In this document: in pieces, positions 51,601 to 62,252 of the stretch
Layout: each line of letters opens with the position of its first letter
How positions within the stretch are numbered: position 1 is the first letter of the stretch
Source of the DNA: Bremia lactucae
Taxonomy: Eukaryota > Oomycota > Peronosporomycetes > Peronosporales > Peronosporaceae
Length of the DNA: 64,000 bases
Direction of reading: 5' to 3'
Assembly: GCF_004359215.1 (NCBI RefSeq)
Contig: NC_090619.1
Location: forward strand, 3,946,933-4,010,932
Notes under the pieces: generated by a model
The model's input: only the letters and a program-made list of their open reading frames with translations
The model's database searches: none
What the model was told of the DNA's origin: nothing
Program-made: the position numbers and the translations under genes

Positions 51601-52374
51601 ACTCGCGGGAAAGTTCGGAATCGAGAATTGCACGGACTTCATACATCAGCGGGCAACAACTAACTCGAAACTAGCGAAGATGCCTGAACAGGAGGCGTCT
51701 GTACCGAAATTTCCGTATCACGAACTGGTGGGTGCATTAATGTACATAGCGACTTGTACACGACCAGACATCGCACATGCATTGGCGAAGTTGTCAAGTT
51801 CTGTGAGCGCTACGGGAAGTCACACTGGGTGGCGGGCCAAGCGAATTCTCAAGTACTTGAAGACGACTAAAGATATCAGCTTTGTGTATGGCGGCGTTAA
51901 CACGGAAGAGCTTATGGATTCGCAGACGCAAACTGGGCAGGCGACTTAGACAGGCGGCGTTCAACGACAGGATACGTGTTCTTCCTGAGCGGCGGCACGA
52001 TTTCATGTAATTCCAAGTGCCAGCCAACCGTTGCGACATCAAGCACTGAAGCAGAGTATATGAGTTTGTACAGCGCAACTCAAGAGGCAGTCTGGCTTCG
52101 AAATTTGACAAAGGACTTGGAGTACAAGACGGATTCGGCGACGACGATTTTTCAAGACAATCAAGGATGTATTGAGCTGGCCAAGAATCCTGTCTACCAT
52201 ATGCGCACGAAGCACATCGACATCAAGTTTCATTTCTTGCGTGAGAAGGTGGCAAGTGAGGTAATTGCACTGGAGTACAAGCCGACGGAAGAAATGATCG
52301 CGGACGGGTTGACCAAGGCTCTTGCAAGAGACAAGCACACCAAGTTCATCATGGGACTCGACATGGCGGCATAA
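51530..52374 (+). pseudogene. copia A RNase H and C-terminus
   Basis: ELVGALMYIATCTRPDIAHAL at 51725-51785, RAKRILKYLKTTKDISFVYGG, one shift near 51945, then open 51976-52374: [10 protein letters not shown] (catalytic Glu) near 52041, [33 protein letters not shown] and stop at 52374. The Asp block of the YSDADWA type near 51915-51935 is damaged. Confidence 0.85.
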
Positions 52375-52406
52375 GGGCATCACTTCGAGTGCACATCAAG
52401 GGAGAG

Positions 52407-52530
52407 TGTTGAAGATTGATATGCTCATCGAAAGTGTTGCATGTTTAGCATATGCGTGTGTATGGGATACTATATAGCAAGGGATCGTATAACAAGATTA
52501 ATACGGAGGAATAGTGTGTGGAAAAATGAT
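52407..52530 (+). repeat. copia A 3' LTR (left part)
   Basis: Starts TGTTGAAGATTG right after the polypurine tract. About 120 bp, AT-rich with a TATATA box-like stretch near 52470, before the SINE-like unit. Its right end is uncertain because no second copy is in the window. Confidence 0.6.
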
Positions 52531-52760
52531 GCTATGTGGCTCAGTCGGTAAGGCATGGCGGTGCCTTTCCACAGGTCACCGGTTCGATTCGCGGCAACGA
52601 CAAAACGTAAAACTTTTCGGGATCTGGTGTTTGGGGTTCACCAGCACTGTACTGCCAGAAAGTGACGTCCCCCATTTTATGGTGGTCCAAATATGTGGGA
52701 AAGGGGACGCAGCATACGAAAGGAAAGATATAACGGTAGGATAAAGTTAACGGTAGGATC
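52531..52760 (+). repeat. tRNA-derived SINE-like unit with pol III A and B boxes
   Basis: Box A TGGCTCAGTCGG at 52537-52548 fits TRGCNNAGYNGG at every position, and box B GGTTCGATTCG at 52581-52591 fits GGTTCGANTCC at 10 of 11. The spacing is tRNA-like. The acceptor stem does not pair, so it is not a working tRNA gene. A non-tRNA body follows (TTCACCAGCACTGTACTGCC near 52635) and a short repeat (ACGGTAGGAT twice, 52733-52757) may be the tail. It lies in or next to the copia A LTR. tRNA-derived SINEs are known in Phytophthora; family identity is not checked. Confidence 0.55.
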
Positions 52761-53086
52761 GAAATAAAAAATATAACTTACTTTCCGGTTTGCAATCTCG
52801 ACCGTAAGCTCATCTTCAAGCTCATAGTATAACGTAATACAACAAATCTTAGCTACCAAAGGTTAGTTCTAAGGCTTTTAGAATATAGAAAAAGTATAAC
52901 TGCATTAATATATTAAGTTCCTACATAACGATCTTCTATCTACAACTGATTTTATTATATTAATAACAAACAATGTATGGCGCCTATTAGCGCACCGCAC
53001 TATCGTGTAACAGGGCACCTTTTCGCTAGTACTGCTTCAGTGCTAGCTAGCTGATAACAGTGAAGGGGAGGTGTCTGATGAAGTTT
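52761..53086. repeat. degenerate LTR2-like sequence
   Basis: 52870-53005 resembles the AT-rich middle of LTR2 loosely, and at 53006 TGTAACAGGGCACC begins another LTR2-like start with its own CTG-CTT-CAG hairpin (53027-53049) whose arms differ in sequence from those of LTR2. 52761-52869 holds nothing I can identify. Confidence 0.4.
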
Positions 53087-53186
53087 NNNNNNNNNNNNNN
53101 NNNNNNNNNNNNNNNNNNNNNNNNNNNNNNNNNNNNNNNNNNNNNNNNNNNNNNNNNNNNNNNNNNNNNNNNNNNNNNNNNNNNNN
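53087..53186. other. assembly gap, exactly 100 N
   Basis: A round 100 N usually marks a scaffold gap of unknown size. It separates LTR2-like from copia sequence. Confidence 0.97.
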
Positions 53187-54296
53187 CAAACTCACTGGCC
53201 CAACATCCTTCGTGAACTGGCCAACCGATTTTTTTTGCGAAAGCTTGGGAATATGCTACACACCAGCGAGCATACCCTTCTAAGTCCTACGCGGAGTCTT
53301 CATCGATATCACTATGTCGCCCGTTCTCACCGCTTGGCCCACATCGTCGTCAGTGAGATGCACACCTACCGGAGAGAAAGCCTTGTAATTCTTCATGTAC
53401 TCTTTCGAAGAAATCATGTGTTGCGTTACTCCCGAGTCAACCAACTTCACACAGCTCCACTTAGTAGCACTTGCATCATCACCAACCGAAAACAGAAAAC
53501 CGCCAGAGTCATCTTCAGCTTGCGCGATATTCGCTGTTAGCGGCCATTGTCGCTGCGCATTCTCGCAAATTCGCACTGGACACTTCGCAATCCAATGTCC
53601 ATGCTCACCAAAATAATGACACGCGCTCCTCGTCTTCAGAGGCGCTTGTCGTACTCCCTTGCGCTTTCCTTGATCGCTTGACATGAACGCTTGACCTTGA
53701 CCGTGCGTGGCTCCCTCGACGCCGCCACCTTGTTCCTTCATGTCCTCAAGCAACAGTTGAGACGTCACCAGCTCCCATGACATTGAGTCTGCTCTTGACT
53801 CCAGTCCGTGATCAGGAACGCAAACGAATCACTGGGGCTTCCCAAAAACGTGATGGCCAAGTCGTCTTTACTGAGCTGCAATAAATTATCACCTTCTTTC
53901 ATCTTGGCGATTGAATAGCGTCGATGAAAAATAAATATTCGCGAAGCTCTTCTTTTCAAAGTGTCCACCAGCCGCAACCATGCATCGTGCGCTCCACCTG
54001 CCGAGCAGACCAACGGCACCTGCGAATCCTCCATTGCAAGATGGATGATCGCCAGCGCCTTCCGGGACTTACGCATGTAAGTCGCCTGGTCCAGCACATT
54101 GGTCAGGTGCTCGAGTTTCACCTTTTTCCTCGTCACATCCCTCAGGTCCCTCTCCTTCAGCACCATTTGCATCTTAGAACTTCCACGTATGGAAGTTCGT
54201 GCCATCAAACTTGTTGATGCGAGAAGTAGCGGAAGCTGAGTCCATGGCGTGGGCGAAGTCAGCTTCGGGGGCAAAGAAGGCGAGTCTTGGGCTCAT
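53187..54296 (-). pseudogene. copia B gag and protease (copy 1)
   Basis: Starts at ATG 54296 (MSPRLAFFAPEADFAHAMDS). After FHTWKF near 54180 the frame must move by one base to read on (KMQMVLKERDLRDV); the intervening codon is a stop. Then KALAIIHLAMEDSQVPLV, a damaged knuckle CHYFGEHGHWIAKC (second Cys is Phe) near 53570-53610 and a protease active site DSGVTQHM near 53430-53455. The 3' side ends at the gap. Confidence 0.8.
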
Positions 54297-54500
54297 AACT
54301 CAATGAAACGGTCAAGTCAGCGAAGTTTGGCAAAATGCAAAGTAAATTTATTATGGTCCTTCTCTATTACTACATCCAAACCACTCATTACCTAGGAAGC
54401 TTTTAGAACCTTTTTGAAGCTTCCACTGACGTCATACCCACCGTCGGATAGACACCTTCAGAGAACCTTCATACGATAAGAATACAGGTAGACCATTACC
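54297..54500 (-). repeat. copia B leader and partial 5' LTR (copy 1)
   Basis: Matches the end of the LTR at 57590-57765 in inverted orientation (TGACGTCA, GAAGGTTCTAAAAGCTTCC). Upstream LTR half is missing; copia C plus-strand sequence starts near 54510. Confidence 0.65.
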
Positions 54501-54527
54501 ATATTATTCAAATTTGGGTCGAGCCGC

Positions 54528-55940
54528 TTGCTTGCATCTCGCAGACGACGATGTGATCCAAGTGGTGGCGACATAGTGATGTCGATGAAGACTCCGCGTA
54601 GAACTAAGAAGGGTGTGCTCACTGGTGCGTGGCATATTCCCAAGCTTTCGCGCAATTTTTTTTCGGCTAGTCGATTTATGAAAGATGTTGTGCTAATGAC
54701 ATTTGAGCGTGATGGTTGTTTTACGGAAGCAAAAGGTCTTCGCTGGAAGCTTAAAGCATGTGAAGGCAAAAAAAATCAAACTTTTCATGATGCCGATCAT
54801 CATGTCTGAAGTCAATGTGACAGATCGTTAAGATGTCATGGGGGCACTTCGTCTTACCTCTGGCACCTTCAACTTAGTCACATTGGTCATGGCGGTCTTG
54901 ATGCTATTGTCAAGAGAACAACGTCAGTGAAGCAGTGGGAGGTGTTTGATGGGGGCTCACTCGGTAAGCAAACGCGAGTGAGCTTTGTCAATTCATTACT
55001 CAACCGTTAAAAGCAAGTGCTTGATGTCATTGATAGTGATGTGTGTGGTCCCATGTAGACGCCGACGTTCCGTGAATAGCGCTACTTCGTCACATTTTTT
55101 AAAGGCAATTCAAATTTTGGCAAGGTGTACTGGTTGCGTAATAAGCGGCAAGTAGCTGCCAAGTTTGCTGACTTTGTTGCGTTTGCTGAGACGCTAACAG
55201 GCAAGCGGGTAAAGATGCTTCGCAGTGACAATGGCGGGGAACATACTTCGCGTGACATGACCAAGTATTGCAGTGATCAAGGGATTGTGCAAACTTTCAC
55301 GCCGCCCTATTCTTCACAGTTGAACGGAGTTGCCGAGCGGATGAACCGGACGTTGGTGGAGTGTGCGCGTTGCATGATAAACTACGCTTGACTGTCCAAG
55401 GTGTACTGGGGCGAAGCTGTCACGACAATCACTTTTCCCCGCAATCGACGTCCAACACTTGCTGTCAGTCATGACAATTCGCCGCACCAAGTTTGGACAG
55501 GCAAGAAGCCATTGATGACTAGCCTAAAGCGTGCAAAGTTTGATGATCGGTCAATACGATGTCGTATTCTTGGATGTTCGGATCATGAGAAAGCATATCG
55601 GCTTGAGGAGCTCGAAAGTTGTCGCATTCTGGTAAGTCGGGACGCAAAGTTCATTAAATACGTTTTCGACGCTGGAAGACGCGACCGTTGTCAGCAGGAC
55701 GTGATCATTGAAGATGAAGAGGCGACAGATGAAGAGTCGCCACAAGAAGAAGAGACTACGCAAGATGTGGGCATGGAGTTCAGCAGTAAGAGGCATCAAC
55801 GGACGCAGACGCTGGAGAAAGCTACATACACTCCGAGCGCCAAGCAGTCCACGTCTTACAAGAGACGTCAAGGGCTTGATGAGATGTCAGCAGTAGCTCA
55901 AGACACTACAAGTTATGAAGCTGCTTACGTCATGGATTAA
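54528..55940 (+). pseudogene. copia C pre-integrase and integrase
   Basis: VLDVIDSDVCGPM (first catalytic Asp) at 55018-55056, then a stop; FADFVAFAETLTGKRVKMLRSDNGGEH (second Asp) near 55160-55250; QLNGVAERMNRTLVECARCM (Glu) at 55317-55375, then a TGA at 55389. C-terminal part open at 55401-55940 with an acidic tail (EDEEATDEESPQEEE). Confidence 0.83.
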
Positions 55941-57000
55941 GTGGGATATATGCCCACTACGTTCAAGTCGGTTATGGAATCAGTGACGCGGTGAAATGGA
56001 TGAAAGCATGTGATTTGAGCATAATTTTCTCCGCAAGAACAATACATGGAGTGCTGAACCATAGCAGAAAGGACGCAAGGTGATTGGTTGCAGATGAGAG
56101 TTTCGTGTTAAGGAGACCCAAGATGGTAAAGTAGAGCGGTACAAGCCAGGTCTGATGGCTAAAAAAATCACATAGAAGGATGGAGTCGACTACGAAGAAA
56201 ATTATCCGCCGGTGGGCAAGTTCGCGTCGATTCGGATCGTGTTGAGTCTGCCGACAAAGTATGCGCTCAAGTTGCATCAGATGGATGTCAAGGCAGCGTT
56301 TCTGAATGGTCTACTGGTTGAAGAAATCCACATGGTGCAGCCAGATGGGTATGTCGACGCTGATCGTCCAGATTGCGTGTGCAAGCTCAAGAGTTAGCTT
56401 TATGGCTTGAAGCAGTCACCCCGCATGTGAAAACAGACCATCGACGACTTTATGATCAAGATGGGTTTCTTCAGGTGTGAATCGGATCACTGCGTGTAAG
56501 TTAAGCGAGACGACGATGACATTGTCTTTGTTGTCTTGTATGTTGACGATCTGATCATCACAAGCAGAACGACGAGTTTCTTTCGTCGACTAAGTGTGCG
56601 CTGAGTGAACGATTCGAGATGACGGATCTCGGTGAGCTGAAGTATTTTTTTGATTTGGATATTAAGAGCGATCATGCGTCTGGCCATGCGACGATGTTGC
56701 AAACCAAGTTTCTCAAGTCAATGTTGACCAATATTAGTATGCATGACAGCAAGCCCGTCAAGACGCCTTAAGATCCTGGACTCAAGTTGACCAAGAACAT
56801 GTGTAAAGGCGGCTGTACGCATGAGAACAAGATGAATAACGTACCATACCGGGGTGCTATTGGAGGCATCATGTACTTGGTGGTTGCGAATCGTCCGGAG
56901 CATTTAGCCAATTTGCGGCTGATCCCTGCCCAACAAACTGGCAGCCCTGCTAAGGTATCTTCAAGCAGTACCGACGAATGGACTCGATTTCTCACATGAT
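55941..57000 (+). pseudogene. copia C reverse transcriptase
   Basis: VDYEENYPPVGKFASIRIVL then LHQMDVKAAFLNGLL (motif A) at 56273-56312, LYGLKQSPR near 56398-56425 and YVDDLIITS (motif C) near 56539-56565. Stops at 56395 and 56430; heavy frameshifting after 56570. Confidence 0.82.
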
Positions 57001-57420
57001 GGTATCGCTATACTGCAAGGATACTTAGATGGAGATTGGTGGAGACGCGACAAATTCACGCGGATACCCTTTCATTTATAATAGCGGGTGTATAAGCTGG
57101 AGGAGCAAGAAGCAAAGCACGGTGGCATTGTCATCGACAGAGGCAGAGTGCATGGCGCTGACGAAAGCACTTCAAGCAGCAATTTGGCTCAACGCATTTC
57201 TATGCGAGCTTGGTGATGAAGATCGATAAAGCTGTTAAATTGTATGAAGACAATCAAGGTGCGATGGCGTTGGCCAAAAACAGGATTTTTGCGAGAGGAT
57301 TAAGCATATCGGCATACGCTATCGCTTTGTGCGCGGAAGAGTTGAAGACGGCAAAGTGGTGCTGCAATACTGCTCGACTAAAAAAAGGAAGGCAGACATG
57401 ATGACCAGCCGATTCCTGCT
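57001..57420 (+). pseudogene. copia C RNase H end
   Basis: CISWRSKKQSTVALSSTEAECMALT (catalytic Glu) at 57091-57160, LYEDNQGAMALAKN at 57240-57280. The His-containing HIDIRYHF motif is replaced by frameshifted text near 57305-57330. Confidence 0.82.
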
Positions 57421-57486
57421 GTTCAGTTTGAACACCTTCGATACATGTTGGGAGATCAAGCACCAATTGTATTGTCGAGTGGGGGT

Positions 57487-57765
57487 GTTGCCGAGGAAGC
57501 GGCTCGACCTATATCTGGATATTACCGATATTACTAGTAATTGCCTACCGAAACACTTATCCTATAAAGGTTGTCCATAGGTGGTTATCCGACGGCGGTT
57601 GTCCGACGGCAGGTATGACGTCATTAGGATGACGTCATTGGAAGCTTCGAGAAGGTTCTAAAAGCTTCCTAGGTAATGATTGGCTTAAAGGTAGTAATAG
57701 AGATTAAGAACTAAGGACCATAAAACAGTTACTTTGCACTTTGCCAAACTTCGCTCACTTGACCG
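57487..57765 (+). repeat. copia C 3' LTR
   Basis: Starts TGTTGCCGAGGAAGC after the polypurine tract. Contains TGACGTCAT twice around 57614-57639 (a CRE-like octamer). Right end not defined; it runs directly into inverted copia B gag-protease sequence. Confidence 0.68.
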
Positions 57766-58685
57766 TATCAATAAGTTCGACTTGGTGGCACTTGCATCAC
57801 CACCAACCGAAAACAAAAAATCACCAGAGTTATCTTCAACTTGCGCGATATTTGCTGTTTGCGGCCTCTGTCGCTACGCATTCTTGCAGAGTCGCACTAG
57901 ACACCTCGCAATTCAATGTCCATGCTCACCACAATATTGACACGCGCTGCTCATCTTCAAAGGCGCCTGTCAGACTTCCTTGCACTTTCCTTGGTCGCCC
58001 GGCATGAACGTTTTAACTTGACCGTGCGCGGCTTCATCAACCCCGCAACCTTGTTCCTTGAAGCTTCATGTCCCCGTGCAACAGTCGAGACGTCATTAGC
58101 TCCCATTCCAGCAAGTCTGCTCTTGACTCAAGTATCGTGATTAGGAACGCAAACGAATAATTGAGGCTTCATAAATGCGTGATGACCAAGTCGTCTTCAC
58201 TAACCGAAGCTCCCACTTCATCCAGCTGCTCCGCCAGGATCTCCAACTTGTTAATGTGGTGCAACACATTATCACCTTCCTCCATCGTGGCCATTAAGAA
58301 GCGTCGATGAAGAAAAAACATTTTCTTGAAGCTCTTCTTCTCGAAGTATCCCACCAGCCGCAACCATGTATCTTGAGCTCCACTTGCCGATCAGACCAAC
58401 GGCACCTGCGAATCCTCCATCGCAAGAAAGATGATCGCCAGCGCCTTCCGGGACTTACGCATGTAAGTCGCCTGGTCCAGCACATTGGTCAGGTGCTCGA
58501 GTTTCACCTTTTGCCTCGTCACTTCCCACAGGTCCCTCTCCTCCAGCACCAATTGCATCCTAGAACTTCCACGTATGGAAGTTCGTGCCATCAAACTTGT
58601 TGATGCGAGAAAAAGTAGCAGAAGCTGATTCCAAGGCGTGGGCGAACTCAGCTTCGGGGGCAAAGAAGGCGGGTCTTGGGCTCAT
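57766..58685 (-). pseudogene. copia B gag (copy 2)
   Basis: Starts at ATG 58685 (MSPRPAFFAPEAEFAHALES), has the same one-base frame break after FHTWKF (here codon TAG, 58560-58562), then MQLVLEERDLWEV..., a stop near 58391, and a distal part with NKLEILAEQLDEVGASVSEDDLVITHL at 58169-58260. The region to 57766 matches the knuckle/protease start of copy 1 in decayed form. Confidence 0.8.
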
Positions 58686-58835
58686 AAGTTTTATGAAACG
58701 GTCAAGTGCGCGATGTTTGGCAAAATGCAAAATAAATATCGTTTGGTCCTTATTTGTTACTACATACCAGCCAATCATGATCTAGGAAGCTTCTCGAGCC
58801 TTCTCAAAGCTTCCAATGACCCAAACAACTTGGAA
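58686..58835 (-). repeat. copia B leader and partial 5' LTR (copy 2)
   Basis: Inverted match to 57660-57765 and to 54297-54400, ending near CTTCCAATGACC. LTR left part missing. Confidence 0.65.
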
Positions 58836-59660
58836 GACGGATGACGATAGACGCGCTTGGTCGCTCTCCGAGGACACCACCTACTGGTGCCACGGCCGGC
58901 GGTGCAAGCTCCATACTTCGGGGCTCAGCAGCCAGGGTACAGCATACCTTTGTCGGAGTTGCAGCATCTCTAGGCAGCAGCGCAAGGTGTACTCATGCCT
59001 CTAAAACCACCGTTACCTCCTGGAGATCGCCGGGGACGCCTATCTGGACAGGAAAACAGCCCAGGGGTCAAGTACCTACATACACAACAGAAGAAGCTAG
59101 CTATAAGGGCTTTAGACGAAAAGGAGCTTGCGTAGGACTTAGATCTGGCTTTTTGGAGAGGGGTAGGCGTTTTGACAGGCAAGTTGCTCTCTCTCAGTCA
59201 GCATGCGGATTGCATGGCCAGAGGATGTAAAGTGGACCTGCTTGGTCACTATCTGACTGGAACTGCTACAACAAACAAGTCGTGGTGGTCACACATGCCT
59301 ACGTTACATCACGTCATGAATATAATGCTGGAGACATCTAAGACTACGATTAGCCAGCACAAGCGATGAGGCTATTCATGGCAGCGAATGATTCGGAGAG
59401 AATTTGGCCGGAGCATTACATGTACTTGGTGACGATCTCTGAGGCTTGTGGCGGCGGGGCGGGCTACTTGGTCCTCAATAACGTTATGCAGTACGCGTCT
59501 ACGGACCTACGCACAGTTCCGAGGCCAAAGCTGATGGAGCGAGACTTGATCACCTACAGCAAGCTGAAGAGTTGGTGCAGTTCGCACTATCTCGGGGCTG
59601 GAGGCAAGGACAAAGAACTTGGAAAAAGAGGTCATACGAGTTAGAAGTGGTCGTCGAAGA
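58836..59660 (+). pseudogene. copia D gag region (decayed)
   Basis: Open stretches 58841-59230 and 59366-59644 in different frames. The first has a Pro/Gly/Thr-rich N-terminus and SYKGFRRKGACVGLRSGFLERG; the second ends LITYSKLKSWCSSHYLGAGG. Assignment to gag comes from its place before the protease, not from a motif. Confidence 0.45.
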
Positions 59661-59998
59661 AAAGAGACTCGTCGTTGCCACAAATGCTGACAAGTTGGAC
59701 AGCATGCCCGGATGCAGGAGGACATAGGAAACATGACTTGTCTCTTGCGCTTAATTTAAGTGTTAGTTACGCTAAAGAAGTGTGGATACTCGACTGTGGG
59801 TCGAGCAGACGCTTAGTTGGCAATGCGGTTCGGTTGGAGAACGTGGAACCTGTGCGCGGACACGTGCGTACAGCCGAACGGAGAACCTTCGCGTACAACA
59901 GAAAAGGGGACACTCACGTTGCGTATGACGGCACGCGGAGTGGAAAGACGATCGAGATTACGGATGTGTACTTTGCGAAGGATGAAAACATAATTTGA
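59660..59998 (+). pseudogene. copia D protease
   Basis: WILDCGSSRRLVGN at about 59785-59825 is the copia DSG(S/A)S site with Cys for Ser (DCGSS). Continues with ENVEPVRGHVRTAERRTFAYN and ITDVYFAKDENII, where a TGA at 59997 ends the frame. Confidence 0.75.
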
Positions 59999-59999
59999 T

Positions 60000-60600
60000 T
60001 TCGTATGGCGTTTTGAACAAAAGAGGTACAAACTCGATGAAGTAGAGGGTTCGTGTAATTGCGCGAAAAGACGGCGGGCTATTGCTTCTGACGTATATCG
60101 GCAGAGAAACGCATTGTTTGTGCACGCTAGCGTATTTAATATATATGATTCGCCGGCTGGAGTGATTATCGCCGCGCTTGTGGGTGTGGCGAATGGGACA
60201 GACAACGAGCCTAAAGATGTGCAAAAGAGCACTTTAAGTAGCTTTCACAAGCGCCTAGGACACTTCAACTACGACGCTGTAGAGAGGCTTGCACGAGACC
60301 CGAGTTCTGAGAACATTTTGACGGACCACAGGAACGTTAACTGTCAAACTTGCGCGGAAGGATAGCAGTTTAAAAATAGACAATCTCCCAAGGACACTTG
60401 ATGTCACCCACCTATTGACAGAATCGGAGGGGAGATCTGTTCGGACCTGAAAGGCCCGATGACTCGAAGAGACAGACTCAAGAATCGCTATATGATTAAT
60501 TTTGTGGATCATAAATCCAATTATTGTAGGGTTTTCTTAGCGAAGACCAAGGACGCCGCAGCAAAATAATTCGCAAATTTTTTAGTAATCTTTGCGCAAA
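60000..60600 (+). pseudogene. copia D pre-integrase and integrase start
   Basis: SSFHKRLGHFNYDAVERLA and NCQTCAEG (zinc His/Cys) at 60238-60365, then ICSDLKGPMTRRDRLKNRY (first catalytic Asp) near 60438-60495 and DHKSNYCRVFLAKTKDAAAK. Stops at 60363 and 60567. The rest of integrase is missing. Confidence 0.75.
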
Positions 60601-60679
60601 AGTTTAACTGCAAAAATTACATATCACGAACGGTTAGCGGTGCGGATGTGAAGGCTGAAAAAGAAGCAAATTAGGCAAT

Positions 60680-61010
60680 CTTTATTCATATTCCGCAAGG
60701 AATATAGGTGTCAGAAGAGATGCGGAAAAGACTCGGAGTGGGTCACAAAAGCGAAATTGCACTGGAGCTGATGAAGGCCCTGTACAAACTAAAACAGGCC
60801 GAACGTCTATGAAACCAACTGCTACACAAAAGGTTGGTGGAATTTGGGTAAGTTCAGAGCTTAAGCAATATGTGCGTGTATTTTAGGTGGCGTGGAAAGG
60901 TTCTGTTGGTCGTGGGCGTTTATTAAGACGACTTGCTCGTCACTGGGACGCAACAAGCGGCGGTGAATGGAATCTTTGGAGAGCTTAGTGAATTTGCAGT
61001 TAAGAACCTT
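60680..61010 (+). pseudogene. copia D RT remnant, unit 1
   Basis: EIALELMKALYKLKQAERL near 60753-60810, then VLLVVGVY and, after a stop in place of the Val of YVDD, DDLLVTGTQQAAVNG near 60900-60970. Motif C is therefore broken in this unit. Confidence 0.75.
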
Positions 61011-61470
61011 GGGATGAGAGAGAGACTCCTCCTTGTTTCTTGCGAGTCCAGCTCGCTGGCATTTCATCGAGTGTGACCAGTCTGCCCGTGACGGATTTCC
61101 GATCATCTTTATCCGCAGCATAGTCTGCATCGCTGTATGCAGTGGTTCTCAAAAGGTTAATGTAAATCGGGTTAGTTCCGAGCTTAAGCGATATATGCGT
61201 GTATTTTAGGAGGCGTGGAAAGGTTCTGTTGGTCGTGGGCGTTTATGTAGACGACTTGCTCGTCACTGGGACGCAACAAGCGGCGGTGAATGGATTCTTT
61301 GGAGAGCTTAGTGAATTTGCATTTAAAAACCTTGGGATGAGAGAGAGACTCCTCCTTGTTTCTTGCGAGTCCAGCTCGCTGGCATTTCATCGAGTGTGAC
61401 CAGTCTGCCCGTGACGGATTTCCGATCATCTTTATTCGCAGCATAGTCGCTGTACGCAGTGGTTCTCAGG
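60852..61470. repeat. tandem duplication spanning RT end and inverted RNase H
   Basis: Unit 1 at about 60852-61160 and unit 2 at about 61175-61470, about 95% identical, starting at GAGCTTAAGC. Each unit contains RT motif C on plus and the RNase H start on minus, so the inversion came first and the duplication later. Unit 2 has an intact YVDDLLVTG (61239-61265). Confidence 0.82.
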
Positions 61471-61700
61471 AGTTCGCTCTTTCCGTGATACCCTATCATC
61501 ATGAGCCTCAGCTCCTTCGTTCAGCTCAGATACCGCAGTATCCGTTTCGCGAGTTTCCAATCTTCCACAGTGGGTCATGTGTGCGTCGGGACGCTTTATG
61601 TACCGCGAACATTATGTTTGGCATCGTACACCTTGCAATCCACATTAAACTTCCTACTGATGATTGAAACTTCCTCACTGTCACCACATTGTCACCTCAG
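61010..61700 (-). pseudogene. copia D RNase H start, inverted
   Basis: On the minus strand: DWKLAKRILRYLS near 61555-61595, LRTTAYSDYAANKDDRKSVTG near 61400-61465 and MPASWTRKKQ near 61350-61385. This is the copia RNase H N-terminal block, lying opposite to RT of the same element. Confidence 0.72.
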
Positions 61701-61879
61701 AGACAGGCAATCTGTCTTCCGTAGGTCCTCCGACCTCGTTCCATTCTGGTTCAATCGGAGTACGCACTCCGTGCGCCTGCTCCATCCCAACAAATTTTAT
61801 ATTTCCAGAATCATCACTTGTTGATCGAAATTACACCCATTTTTTTTTTCATCATCGTTATTGACTCTCATACCGAGAA

Positions 61880-62200
61880 ACTTGCTAGCCCAATGGAAGC
61901 TTAATATACGGCGGCTCTAGTGATGGCTACAGCATCCTCGAAGTTCGTGAACTGTTCGCTAAGTTGTGCGTCAAATACGAGCAACCTATGACGTTGCGAG
62001 TCGACAACCAGGCTGCACTTAAATAGCTAGATGGTTAGGGCGCACCTGCAAAAGCTAAGCACATTGACGTGCGTATCAAGTTCGTGAGGAGTTGTACTAG
62101 GCGAGTAATCCTAAAGCTGGAGTATTGTGAAGGAGGGCTGATGCCAGCAGACTTGATGACGAAAGAGGTCGGCGCACTGAGATTGGACGTGATGTAGTCT
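61880..62200 (+). pseudogene. copia D RNase H end
   Basis: LRVDNQAALK near 61993-62022, then PAKAKHIDVRIKFVR (His motif) at 62045-62090 and GLMPADLMTKEVGALRL near 62138-62185. Stops at 62023 and 62035. Confidence 0.75.
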
Positions 62201-62252
62201 GCACTAGGGCACAGGAATAAACAGCTTAGCTTGACTGAGGCGTGGTTGGGCT

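Larger units (their letters stand above)
48500..52406 (+). mobile_element. Ty1/copia element A (5'-truncated)
   Basis: Domain order gag, zinc knuckle, protease, integrase, RT, RNase H is that of Ty1/copia (integrase before RT). Lacks its 5' LTR and gag N-terminus. The polypurine tract CAAGGGAGAG at 52397-52406 leads into its 3' LTR. Frameshifts and stops occur in gag, integrase and RT. Confidence 0.88.
54510..57486 (+). mobile_element. Ty1/copia element C (plus, same family as B)
   Basis: Lacks gag. From the protease end (MSMKTPRRTKKGVL; the same text ends copia B on the other strand) through integrase, RT and RNase H to the polypurine tract GAGTGGGGG at 57478-57486 and its LTR. Confidence 0.82.
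58836..62252 (+). mobile_element. Ty1/copia element D (rearranged)
   Basis: Pieces of gag, protease, pre-integrase, a short integrase start and RT on plus; then a tandemly duplicated RT end fused to an RNase H start in inverted orientation; then the RNase H end on plus and its LTR at 62253. The core of integrase and most of RT are deleted. Confidence 0.78.

Noticed and set aside
52531..52603. Canonical tRNA gene
   Set aside because: A and B boxes fit but the acceptor arms do not pair and the T-arm is irregular; SINE-like is the better call.
52514..52744. 76-codon ORF over the SINE-like unit
   Set aside because: No homology pattern; it crosses pol III promoter boxes and has no coding features.
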